Of a stretch of 13,757 bases of DNA, positions 6,475 through 13,244 are shown in pieces. The notes beneath the pieces were generated by a model. That model was not told the origin of the DNA. It ran no database searches and saw only the letters and a program-made list of their open reading frames with translations. Numbering within the stretch: position 1 is the first letter of the stretch; each line of letters starts with the position of its first letter. The stretch is from Limiplasma sp045540635 (GTDB lineage: Bacteria > Bacillota > Clostridia > Christensenellales > Aristaeellaceae). The stretch is taken from NCBI GenBank assembly GCA_045540635.1, contig JAZQHO010000150.1, forward strand, positions 1 through 13,757. The letters run 5' to 3'. A program made the position numbers and the translations under genes.

Positions 6475-7938
6475 TTACTGAGCCTTCCAAGCGTTGTACT
6501 GGTTCTGGAACTCAACGAGGCACTCCTGGTAGCCAGCGGCATCCAGATCAGCCTGGTACTGAGCGATGTAAGCTTCAACGTCAGCCTCGGGCACGCCACC
6601 GTTCTCCAGCACGAAGCCGTACTGATCGAACAGAGCCTGGCAAGCGGTGTACTGAGCTTCAACGGGGGTCTTGTCGAAGCGGAAGCCAGCAGCGCAAGAG
6701 GTCAGAGCGCCGCCGTTGAAATCGATGTACAGGTCAGCCTTGTTGTCGGGCTCGACAGCCAGGGGGGTAACAACAGTAGCGCTGGCGGACTCCCACATGG
6801 AGTGGTTGTACTTCTCGCTGGTCTGGGTTACGTGCATGATGGTCTGGCCTTCAGCCTGGGTGTAGGTGAAGTCTTCGCCTTCGATACCGAAGGTGTACAT
6901 GTCAGCCAGCTTGCTGTCGGTGTAGAGCAGGCCCATGAAGTCGATGGCAGCCTTGATCTTGGCTTCATCGGTGGTGGTCACGGCGTAGCAGGAGCCCAGA
7001 GCGGAGGTGCTGTGAGCGTAGTTGTTGGTGGCGGGCACCATGACAACTTCCTGGCCGTAGCGGCTGTTAGCCTCGGCGTTGTCGGGCAGGTCGGTCCAGT
7101 AGGACATGGCCCAATCCTTGGACTGGGTGGTGGTGTCGGTGGTAACCTTGGTCAGGTCATCCTCGTGGAGGAGGCCCAGTTCGCCCCAACGGCCCATCAG
7201 CTTGCAGAAGTTGATGTACTCTTCGGAAGCCAGAACGTTCACAACTTCGTTGGTGTCGCGATCAACGGCGAAGAAGTTGGTGGAAGCGTCAGCGGTGAAG
7301 AAGTCGAAGGCGTCGATGTTCCAGCGATAGAACAGAGCGGTCTTCTGGGTGAGGTAGGGGTACTTGATGCCGGCTTCGTCCTTGGCCTGGATGAGCATGG
7401 GCTCAACATCAGCCAGGGTCTTCACGGAAGCAACGTCCCAACCGAACTGGTCAACGAGCTCCTTGCGGAACATGAAGTTGTAGCCTTCAACGTTGTCCTT
7501 GTAAACGGGGATGAAGTAGTTGCGGCCGTTGTACTTGGTAGCTTCCCACTGGCCTTCGGCCATGGAGGCGTACAGAGCGGTGCCGGGCAGGTAGTCGGTG
7601 ATGTCGGTCACAGCGTTGGCGGGAACCAGATCGTTGGTGCCGATGGTAGCTTCCCAGGAAGCGGTCCACAGCAGGTCGATCTCGTTGTTGGCCATAGCCA
7701 GCTTGGCCTGATCTTCGTACTCGCCAGCCATATCGGTCAGATTGATCTGAACGTTGATCTTGTCGGCGATGTAAGCGTTGATGGCATCCTCAACCTTCTG
7801 AACCTGATCCTGATCAGGCTGAGCCAGGTTGAAGGTCTTGCGCCATACGTTGATGACGACCTTCTCTTCAGCAGAGGCCACGGCCACAACGGACAGCAGC
7901 ATGCAAAGAGCCAGCACCAGAGATACGAGCTTTTTCAT
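6475..7938 (-). CDS. Sugar ABC transporter solute-binding protein, DUF3502-type
   Basis: This 487-residue protein is the capture subunit of the importer encoded upstream by the two permease genes. Residues 1-23 are a signal peptide (MKK, hydrophobic core, cleavage after ASA). The mature part begins EEKVVINVWRK, the first strand of family 1 binding proteins. Residues about 170-330 contain the hinge and lobe segments (FYRWNIDAFDFF, WAMSYWTDLPD), and about 410-487 match the C-terminal DUF3502 pattern (AAGFRFDKTPVEAQ, then a helix ending QYNAWKAQ). The only N-terminal Cys (C12) is preceded by L-A-L, which does not fit a lipobox, so membrane anchoring is unexplained. AGGAGG lies upstream of the ATG at the right distance. 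The gene is last in the operon, 74 bases after the permease stop; a small hairpin (7970-7988) in that gap may stabilise its mRNA end. Sugar specificity is inferred from the neighbours. Confidence 0.9.
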   Translation of the reverse strand: MKKLVSLVLALCMLLSVVAVASAEEKVVINVWRKTFNLAQPDQDQVQKVEDAINAYIADKINVQINLTDMAGEYEDQAKLAMANNEIDLLWTASWEATIGTNDLVPANAVTDITDYLPGTALYASMAEGQWEATKYNGRNYFIPVYKDNVEGYNFMFRKELVDQFGWDVASVKTLADVEPMLIQAKDEAGIKYPYLTQKTALFYRWNIDAFDFFTADASTNFFAVDRDTNEVVNVLASEEYINFCKLMGRWGELGLLHEDDLTKVTTDTTTQSKDWAMSYWTDLPDNAEANSRYGQEVVMVPATNNYAHSTSALGSCYAVTTTDEAKIKAAIDFMGLLYTDSKLADMYTFGIEGEDFTYTQAEGQTIMHVTQTSEKYNHSMWESASATVVTPLAVEPDNKADLYIDFNGGALTSCAAGFRFDKTPVEAQYTACQALFDQYGFVLENGGVPEADVEAYIAQYQADLDAAGYQECLVEFQNQYNAWKAQ

Positions 7939-8012
7939 GGTAAATCTCCTCCTAATTATTTATTCTTAACGCTCCGTTTACAGAAGCGCCAGAAACGAAG
8001 TTGGGTTGGGCA

Positions 8013-8954
8013 TCAGCCCTTGACGGAACCAACGGTAAGACCCTTGATGAAGTACTTCTGGAAGAAGGGGTACACCACCATGATGGGGCCGATAACGACC
8101 AGCACCGTGGCCATGGTGGAAGAGTACTGGGGAATGGCACCGCCCATGGCAGCACGTACAGAAGCGGGCACGTTGGTGTTGTTGAGCAGGAACGAGATGT
8201 TCTTCTGAATGTTGACAAGCAGCAGCTGCAGGGGCTTAAGCTTATCATCAGAGATGTAGAGCAGAGCGTTCTGCCAGTCGTTCCAGTAGGTGGTAGCCAG
8301 CATGAAGCCTACAGCAGCCAGAGAGGGCTTCAGCAGCGGCAGGGTGATCTGGAAGAAGGTGCGGTAATCGCCGGCACCGTCGATCTTGGCGGCTTCCATC
8401 AGCTCGCCGGGGATGCTGTTGGCGATGTAGGTACGAAGAATGATAACATTCATCGTGGAAACGCACAAGGGGAGAATCAACGCCAGCAGGCTGTTTTTGA
8501 GGCCGTAATAACGGGTAAAGATCATGTAGCCGGAAAGCTGACCGCCGTTGAACAGCATGGGGATGAGCAGGAAGATGCTCAGGAAGCCCGCCAGCTTGAA
8601 GCCCTTACGGCTGATGGCGTAGGCGTACATAGCCATTACCAGCAGGCCGAAGAAGGTGCCGAACACGGTAACGAAAATGGTTACAGCGTAAGAGGTGAAC
8701 AGCTTGTTGCCGTACTTGAGCACGGAATTCATACCCACCATGGACCACTTTTCGGGCCAGAAGGAGAAACCGTTCTGGTTGATGGTCATTTCATCGGTGA
8801 AGGCAGAAATGAAGGTGAGCAGCACGGGAGCGAAGCAGAACACCGTGAACAGCAGGACGATGATCGTCAGGATGGTCTGACCCACGATCTGCTTCGGCTG
8901 GATCTTCATACCATTCTTGATCTTAACGGGGGCATTGATCGCCGTATTTTCCAT
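8013..8954 (-). CDS. Carbohydrate ABC transporter permease, LplC/YtcP-like (CUT1)
   Basis: This 313-residue inner permease pairs with the LplB-like permease encoded just upstream. Six hydrophobic segments are visible, roughly 27-50, 87-113, 122-138, 152-175, 212-227 and 282-300. The cytoplasmic EAA loop that docks on the ATPase reads MEAAKIDGAGDYRTFFQITLP (186-206), close to the family consensus. The N terminus is short and cytosolic. I choose the ATG at 8954, which has AAAGGAG eight bases upstream; a GTG three codons earlier overlaps that site. The stop codon of the upstream permease lies 16 bases before this start, so the two are co-transcribed and probably translationally coupled. No ATPase gene is present in the window; in Firmicutes such systems often share an MsmX/MsmK-type ATPase encoded elsewhere. 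Confidence 0.93.
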   Translation of the reverse strand: MENTAINAPVKIKNGMKIQPKQIVGQTILTIIVLLFTVFCFAPVLLTFISAFTDEMTINQNGFSFWPEKWSMVGMNSVLKYGNKLFTSYAVTIFVTVFGTFFGLLVMAMYAYAISRKGFKLAGFLSIFLLIPMLFNGGQLSGYMIFTRYYGLKNSLLALILPLCVSTMNVIILRTYIANSIPGELMEAAKIDGAGDYRTFFQITLPLLKPSLAAVGFMLATTYWNDWQNALLYISDDKLKPLQLLLVNIQKNISFLLNNTNVPASVRAAMGGAIPQYSSTMATVLVVIGPIMVVYPFFQKYFIKGLTVGSVKG

Positions 8955-8970
8955 GGTTTCCACTCCTTTC

Positions 8971-9876
8971 TTAGAACAGTGCGTTTTCGGGCTCGATCTT
9001 GCGAACCATCCAGTTGGCGAACAGCATCAGCAAGAGGCCGATCACAGACTGGAAGAAGGAAGTGGCAGCCGGGAAACCGAAGTTGGAGCTCTTGAAGATC
9101 TGACCCAGCACGTAGGAGTCGATAACCTGCGTGGTGGAGTACAGGATGCCGTTGTTGCGTGTGACCTGATAGAACAGACCCGTGTCGGAACGCATCACGT
9201 TACCGACGGACAGCAGCAGCATAACGGTGATCATGGGCACCAGAGAAGGAATGGTGATGTGCTTGATCTGCTGCCACTTGTTGGCACCGTCGATCTCGGC
9301 GGCTTCGTAGAGGGAGGTGTCGATACCGGCCAGCACGGACATGTAGAGCACGGAGCCGTAGCTGGTGTCCTTCCAGATCTTGACGATGAGGAGGATCCAG
9401 GGCCAGTAGGCAGCCTTGGAGTAGAAGCTTACGTTGAGGCCCATCGTGTTGTTGATGAGGCCGGTATCCTTGGCAAGGAAAGCGTATACGATGAACTGCA
9501 CTGCAGCGTAGGAGATGAACACGGGAATGATCATCAGCGTCTGCATGGTCTTGGCGGCCTTCTTGAGGCGCATCTGGTCGATCATGATGGCCAGTGCAAC
9601 GTTGAGGAAGGTGCCCACCACAGTGAACAGCAGGTAGTACAGCACCGTGTTCTTGGTCATGTTGACGAAAGTCTTCCAAGACTGAACAAGGAACTGGAAG
9701 TTATCAAGGCCGCACCAGGGGCTGGCGAAGATACCCAGCTGGTAGTCGAACTTCTTGAATGCCATCACCAGACCGGCCATGGGCACGTACATGATGAAGA
9801 ACAAGATCAGAAAGCCGGGCAGGGCCATGACGATGTGAGCCCGGTGCTTCCAAAGATTTGCGAAAAATGCCTTCAC
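8971..9876 (-). CDS. Carbohydrate ABC transporter permease, LplB/YtcG-like (CUT1)
   Basis: This 301-residue permease is the first gene of the minus-strand importer operon. Hydrophobic segments lie near 15-39, 77-99, 113-134, 157-180, 210-225 and 272-290. VPMAGLVMAFKKFDY (31-45) is typical of the LplB family. The EAA loop reads EAAEIDGANKWQQIKHITIP (190-209). The start is the GTG at 9876, with AAAGGAG eight bases upstream. The frame stays open for another 134 codons upstream, but that stretch has no transmembrane or family character and runs through the promoter region, so it is not coding. The operon is preceded by a leader of about 240 bases from the promoter at 10127-10155. Confidence 0.92.
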   Translation of the reverse strand: MKAFFANLWKHRAHIVMALPGFLILFFIMYVPMAGLVMAFKKFDYQLGIFASPWCGLDNFQFLVQSWKTFVNMTKNTVLYYLLFTVVGTFLNVALAIMIDQMRLKKAAKTMQTLMIIPVFISYAAVQFIVYAFLAKDTGLINNTMGLNVSFYSKAAYWPWILLIVKIWKDTSYGSVLYMSVLAGIDTSLYEAAEIDGANKWQQIKHITIPSLVPMITVMLLLSVGNVMRSDTGLFYQVTRNNGILYSTTQVIDSYVLGQIFKSSNFGFPAATSFFQSVIGLLLMLFANWMVRKIEPENALF

Positions 9877-9972
9877 GGTGCCATCTCCTTTGGAATGAGA
9901 AGTTTCTATAAATTGAGCCGGGGCGGCATCAATTTCGCGTAGATGCGTCTGGTGCTTCTCTCCAGAAAAGCC

Positions 9973-10003
9973 AAAAACTGACGCTGCCGATGATGCGCAG
10001 GTC
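9973..10003 (-). promoter_or_regulatory. Possible attenuator hairpin in the leader of the importer operon
   Basis: On the minus strand GAC-CTGC (10003-9997) can pair with GCAG-C-GTC (9987-9980) around a 9-base loop with one bulged C, followed two bases later by TTTTT (9977-9973). It lies about 100 bases before the permease start, within the long leader. The 7-bp stem is modest, so this is a candidate only. Confidence 0.3.
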
Positions 10004-10079
10004 GTGGGAAGCGCCTCCCGCTGAAGCCAGATGATGAATGCGCATGCAATTGGATGAGAACGGTTCGGAAAGATTCTTT

Positions 10080-10093
10080 CGAAAACGTTATCG
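10080..10093. promoter_or_regulatory. cre-like / LacI-family operator downstream of the importer promoter
   Basis: CGAAAACGTTATCG is a near-perfect palindrome with the central AACGTT and matches the general cre pattern TGNAANCGNWNNCW at all but the two outer fixed positions. It lies about 30-40 bases after the expected transcription start, a position where a bound repressor could block elongation. A LacI-type pectin regulator other than CcpA is equally possible. Confidence 0.4.
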
Positions 10094-10126
10094 GTGTTTT
10101 CGGCACTCTCTCCTTTTTGCGTATTT

Positions 10127-10155
10127 ATCATAACTCTAATCTGTTCAAATTGCAA
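10127..10155 (-). promoter_or_regulatory. Sigma-A promoter of the importer operon
   Basis: The minus strand has TTGCAA (10150-10155), a 17-base spacer and TATGAT (10127-10132), a near-consensus promoter. Transcription should begin near 10120 and run through a leader of about 240 bases to the GTG at 9876. Confidence 0.72.
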
Positions 10156-10164
10156 GCGTTTTTG
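10151..10164. promoter_or_regulatory. cre-like site overlapping the -35 box of the importer promoter
   Basis: TGCAAGCGTTTTTG fits TGNAANCGNWNNCW except at the last two fixed positions and covers the -35 hexamer, so a bound CcpA or LacI-type protein would repress. It shares the AAnCGTT core with the site at 10080-10093. Confidence 0.4.
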
Positions 10165-10212
10165 TGGTTTTTTTGTGCAGATTTTTTCAAAACCTGTACG
10201 TTTTGTCACCGA

Positions 10213-10279
10213 TTTTCGTTGAAACATACAAGTTTTCAAGCTTTTCACGAAAAGATTTTCGAGAAAAATTTCGTTCAAA
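10213..10279. repeat. Cluster of TTTTC-GAAAA palindromes and TTTCGTT(G/C)AAA repeats
   Basis: CTTTTC-AC-GAAAAG (10241-10254) and TTTTC-GA-GAAAA (10256-10267) are tandem palindromes with centres 14 bases apart. They are flanked by TTTCGTTGAAA (10214-10224) and TTTCGTTCAAA (10269-10279), 55 bases apart in the same orientation, whose midpoint falls within about a base of the first palindrome's centre. The cluster lies upstream of both divergent promoters, where an activator would bind. The binding protein is unknown; the adjacent AraC product is the natural candidate. Confidence 0.45.
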
Positions 10280-10345
10280 TATCAGCTGTTTTCGAAGGCA
10301 AAAAGATCCGAAACCTCCCCGAAAGCCCATCCACGGCAGCAATAC

Positions 10346-10374
10346 TTGCCTTTTGCTGTGCCATTGGTTAAAAT
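10346..10374 (+). promoter_or_regulatory. Sigma-A promoter of the AraC-family gene
   Basis: TTGCCT (10346-10351), a 17-base spacer and TAAAAT (10369-10374) form a good promoter about 27 bases before the ATG at 10401. Confidence 0.72.
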
Positions 10375-10400
10375 AGGTTTAGAATACAGAGGTGATAGCC

Positions 10401-11372
10401 ATGGATCCAAACATTCTTACACGCCTGAGCGCCATTACCGAAGAAGAGCGCGCCATTCTCAGCGGGCAGCCGCTGGAACCGGGCCGCTACGGCGAGGGCA
10501 GACTGCTGACCGTGACCGGCGAAAAGCTGCTCCCCTCCTCCCGGATGATCACGCTGCGCCCCCACACCCGCTTTGCGGAGTTTCCCGCCCACCGGCACGA
10601 CTATGTGGAGATGCTCTACATGGTCTCCGGACAGACGGTGCACCACTTTCCCGGCAGGGAACCCCTCACCCTCAGAGCCGGAGATGTGCTGCTGATGAGC
10701 TGCCATGCTGTACATGCCATCGAACGCTGCGGCGAAAGCGATGTGGGCGTTAATCTGATCATCCAGCCCGCCTTTCTGGACGAAGCGCAGCGCGCCATCG
10801 GTTCCGGCAATGCACTGGGGCGTTTCCTATTGGAGAACATCAAGCAGGGCAAGGCCAGCCTGCCCTATCTGCACTTTCGGGTGGCGGATCACCCCAGCGT
10901 GCAGGCGCTGCTGGAGAGCCTTGTCTGCGCCCTGGTGAGCCCCAAGCCCCTCTCCCAGCGCATCCTCAAGACCTCCATTACCCTCTTGCTTATGTATATG
11001 CTGGAGTATACCGAATATCTGGCCATGCCGCCCTCCGGAGGCAACGAGCTGGTGGTGAGCCTGCTGGAGGAGATCCGCCACCGGTACACCAGCGTAAACC
11101 TGAGCGAATTTGCCGCCTCCCACCATGTATCGGCTGCCTACCTGAGCCAGACGGTTCGCAAAGCCACAGGCCTCACCCCCACCCAGCACCTGCAGCGGCA
11201 GCGCATCGGGCAGGCCAAGCGCCTGCTGCGGGAGAGCGATCTTTCCGTAACAGAGATCTGCTATGCGGTAGGCTACAGCAACACCAGCCACTTCTACCAG
11301 CTCTTTACCCAACAGTGCGGTATGAACCCCACCGAGTACCGGCGTGTTAATTCAGGGCGCGAAAAGCCATAA
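10401..11372 (+). CDS. AraC-family transcriptional regulator (cupin sensor plus double HTH)
   Basis: This 323-residue regulator has a sugar-sensing N-terminal cupin (about 50-125) with the pattern FPAHRHDYVEMLYMVSG holding H64 and H66, and LRAGDVLLMS (91-100). A linker helix region (160-210) leads to two helix-turn-helix motifs: NLSEFAASHHVSAAYLSQTVRK (233-254) and SVTEICYAVGYSNTSHFYQLF (282-302), the second with the typical GYSNTSHFYQLF signature, ending GMNPTEYRR. The ATG at 10401 has GAGGTG six bases upstream; a GTG three codons earlier would cover that site. The gene stands between the divergent importer operon and the downstream co-directional rhaM-rhaB-rhaA genes, so control by rhamnose or a rhamnogalacturonan fragment is likely. 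It is not a close match to RhaS/RhaR that I can vouch for, so no symbol is given. No terminator follows, so read-through into rhaM is possible. Confidence 0.9.
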   Translation: MDPNILTRLSAITEEERAILSGQPLEPGRYGEGRLLTVTGEKLLPSSRMITLRPHTRFAEFPAHRHDYVEMLYMVSGQTVHHFPGREPLTLRAGDVLLMSCHAVHAIERCGESDVGVNLIIQPAFLDEAQRAIGSGNALGRFLLENIKQGKASLPYLHFRVADHPSVQALLESLVCALVSPKPLSQRILKTSITLLLMYMLEYTEYLAMPPSGGNELVVSLLEEIRHRYTSVNLSEFAASHHVSAAYLSQTVRKATGLTPTQHLQRQRIGQAKRLLRESDLSVTEICYAVGYSNTSHFYQLFTQQCGMNPTEYRRVNSGREKP

Positions 11373-11405
11373 ACTGGGGGCGTACCCCAACCGGCCGCAC
11401 TGTGC

Positions 11406-11436
11406 TACAATAAAGACAGTTCAATGCTTCAACTGT
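11406..11436 (+). promoter_or_regulatory. Possible promoter and operator of the rhamnose operon
   Basis: TGCTACAAT gives an extended -10 (TACAAT at 11406-11411) without a clear -35. Just downstream, across the expected transcription start, is the inverted repeat ACAGTT-9-AACTGT (11416-11421, 11431-11436), which could bind a repressor or activator. A 5-bp GGGG/CCCC hairpin (11375-11389) lies where the -35 would be. Confidence 0.45.
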
Positions 11437-11465
11437 ATACCCTTGTCTGCCAAAGGAGGCTGCCT

Positions 11466-11783
11466 ATGGAACGCTTTGCCTGGATGGGACGCATCAAACC
11501 CGGCATGGAAGCCGAATACAAACGCCGCCACGACGAGATCTGGCCCGAGATGACCGAGCTGTTGAAGAGCGCAGGCATCTGCAACTATACCATCTGGTCC
11601 GACGGGGACATCCTCTTCGGCTACTACGAGTGCGAGAAAGGCATCGAGTTTGCCGAGAGGACGCAAGCCGGCAGCCCCATCGTGGATCGCTGGAATGTGT
11701 ATATGGAAGATGTGCTGGAGCTGGTAATGGATCCCGTTACCGGAGCCCAGCCCAAGCTGAAGCAGATGTTTCTGATGGAGTAA
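11466..11783 (+). CDS. rhaM: L-rhamnose mutarotase
   Basis: RhaM interconverts alpha- and beta-L-rhamnopyranose so that the isomerase receives its preferred anomer; it acts in the cytosol as a small dimer. The product is 105 residues, almost the same as the E. coli enzyme (104). Tyr18 and His22 in EYKRRHDEIWPEM stand at the positions of the known catalytic residues, and the late RWNVYMEDVL segment is family-typical. The ATG at 11466 has AAAGGAGG six bases upstream, which excludes farther-upstream in-frame starts. The gap to rhaB is four bases, so the genes are co-translated. A promoter and inverted repeat lie at 11406-11436. Confidence 0.95.
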   Translation: MERFAWMGRIKPGMEAEYKRRHDEIWPEMTELLKSAGICNYTIWSDGDILFGYYECEKGIEFAERTQAGSPIVDRWNVYMEDVLELVMDPVTGAQPKLKQMFLME

Positions 11784-11787
11784 ACGC

Positions 11788-13197
11788 ATGAAGAAGATCT
11801 ATCTTGCCATTGATATCGGGGCTTCCAGCGGTCGGCACATCGCCGCATGGCTGGAGGCGGGCCGCATCGAAATGAAGGAGGTATACCGCTTCCCCAACGG
11901 TGCCTCCATGAAGAACGGCCACCTGTGCTGGGATATCGAAGCCCTTGAAGGGCACGTGACCGCCGGTCTGAAGGCAGCCGGCGAGCAGGGACTGGCTCCC
12001 TGCTGCATCGGCATCGACACCTGGGGCGTGGATTTTGTGCTTCTGGACAGCCAAGGCCGCCGTCTGGGCGATGCCGTTGCCTACCGGGACAGCCGCACCG
12101 AGGGTATGGACAGGGAAATGGAGCAGACCTTCTCCTTTGCCAACCTGTACAGCGTGTGCGGCATTGCCAAGCAGCCCTTCAATACCGTATACCAGATGAT
12201 GGCGCTGCTCAGGGAGCACCCGGAGTACCGGGATACCGCCGCCGATTTTCTGATGATGCCTGAGTACCTTTCCTATCTGCTTACCGGCAAGCGCTCCCAC
12301 GAATGGACCAACTGCACCACCGGTGCGCTGTGCGATGCCGGCCGGGGCGGCTGGTCGGAGATCATCCGTGAGGCTGCGGAGCTGCCGGAGAGCTGGTTCC
12401 GCACCCCCATGGTCAAGCCCGGCACCCTGCTGGGTCAGCTCAGCGAGCAGGTAGCCGCTCAGGTGGGTTATCAAGCGCAGGTGATCCTGCCCGCCACCCA
12501 TGATACCGGCAGCGCCTACATGGCTGTGCCTGCCCGCGACAAGCAGGCGGCTTTCCTCTCCAGCGGCACATGGAGCCTGCTGGGCACAGAGCTTTCCCGC
12601 CCCGTGACCACCGAAGCCGCCATGCGCTCCGGCTTTACCAACGAAGGCGGTTATGCCGGTACCACCCGCTTCCTGAAAAACATCATGGGCATGTGGATGC
12701 TCCAGTGCATCCATCAGGAGACCGGTAAGGCCCACTCCTTTGCCGAAATGGCGCAGATGGCTGCCGCCTCCGACTACCCCGGCTGGATCGATGCGGCGGA
12801 TAACCGCTTTCTGGCCCCTGCCAGCATGCTGGAGGAGGTAAAGGCTGCCCTCCGGGAAGCCGGTGCGCCCGAACCTGAGGATCTGGGCGACGTGCTCCGT
12901 GCTGTTACCATGGGTCTGGCCGTCTGCTACCGGGATGCCATCGAAGAGATGAGCCGCATCACCGGCAAGGCCTTTACCAGCATCAATATCGTGGGCGGCG
13001 GCAGCCAGAACGTGGTGCTGAACCAGTGGACAGCCGATGTGTGCGGTCTGCCGGTCTATGCAGGCCCCACCGAGGGCACCGCCCTTGGCAACCTGGCTGC
13101 ACAGATGATCGCCCTTGGCGATTTTGCCGATCTGGCAACCTTCCGTGCCGCACTGCCCGCCAGCTGCGATATACAGACCTACCTGCCCCGTGCCTGA
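11788..13197 (+). CDS. rhaB: L-rhamnulokinase
   Basis: RhaB phosphorylates L-rhamnulose to L-rhamnulose-1-phosphate with ATP. The 469-residue length and motifs fit the FGGY kinase family: IDIGASSGRH (8-17, first phosphate-binding loop), GIDTWGVDFVLLD (75-87, sugar binding), ATHDTGSA (236-243) with the likely catalytic base Asp239, SSGTWSLLGTE (258-268), and INIVGGGSQN (399-408) of the adenosine site. FTNEGGYAGTTRFLKNIMGMW (283-303) is typical of rhamnulokinases as against other FGGY members. The start has GGAG seven bases upstream, overlapping the end of rhaM. rhaA begins 47 bases downstream with no terminator between. Confidence 0.95.
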   Translation: MKKIYLAIDIGASSGRHIAAWLEAGRIEMKEVYRFPNGASMKNGHLCWDIEALEGHVTAGLKAAGEQGLAPCCIGIDTWGVDFVLLDSQGRRLGDAVAYRDSRTEGMDREMEQTFSFANLYSVCGIAKQPFNTVYQMMALLREHPEYRDTAADFLMMPEYLSYLLTGKRSHEWTNCTTGALCDAGRGGWSEIIREAAELPESWFRTPMVKPGTLLGQLSEQVAAQVGYQAQVILPATHDTGSAYMAVPARDKQAAFLSSGTWSLLGTELSRPVTTEAAMRSGFTNEGGYAGTTRFLKNIMGMWMLQCIHQETGKAHSFAEMAQMAAASDYPGWIDAADNRFLAPASMLEEVKAALREAGAPEPEDLGDVLRAVTMGLAVCYRDAIEEMSRITGKAFTSINIVGGGSQNVVLNQWTADVCGLPVYAGPTEGTALGNLAAQMIALGDFADLATFRAALPASCDIQTYLPRA

Positions 13198-13244
13198 CAG
13201 CAACATTTCTACTATTATGATAAGTAAGAAAGGATGATCCCCAC

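Larger units (their letters stand above)
9877..10400. promoter_or_regulatory. Divergent regulatory region between importer operon and AraC gene (no gene seen)
   Basis: This 524-base gap holds no convincing gene. The left part (9877-10120) is the GC-richer leader of the importer mRNA with a possible attenuator. The right part (10120-10345) is strikingly AT-rich against the GC-rich coding DNA around it. It contains the importer promoter, two cre/LacI-type sites, repeated TTTTC/GAAAA palindromes and two copies of TTTCGTT(G/C)AAA (10214-10224, 10269-10279). The AraC promoter is at the far right. The layout fits control of both directions by the AraC product and a LacI/CcpA-type protein; that is inference. 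Confidence 0.7.

Noticed and set aside
6802..8208. A long plus-strand open frame opposite the DUF3502-type binding protein and its permease
   Set aside because: The composition (Gly, Val, His rich) reflects the biased codons of the real genes on the other strand.
6475..9876. Missing ABC ATPase gene as an anomaly
   Set aside because: Carbohydrate importers of this class in Firmicutes commonly share an ATPase encoded elsewhere, so absence here is ordinary.
9906..10106. A 66-codon leader frame on the minus strand starting with GTG after AAAGGAG
   Set aside because: Spacing from the site to the GTG is only three bases and the predicted peptide is basic and low in structure. It is mentioned as part of the leader but not called as a gene.
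9877..10278. Upstream extension of the LplB-like permease by 134 residues
   Set aside because: The frame is open but the added stretch has no family resemblance, covers the promoter and operator sites, and the GTG at 9876 has an ideal ribosome binding site.
11737..13206. A long minus-strand open frame opposite rhaB
   Set aside because: Same compositional shadow effect. RhaB on the plus strand has all expected motifs; the opposite frame has none.
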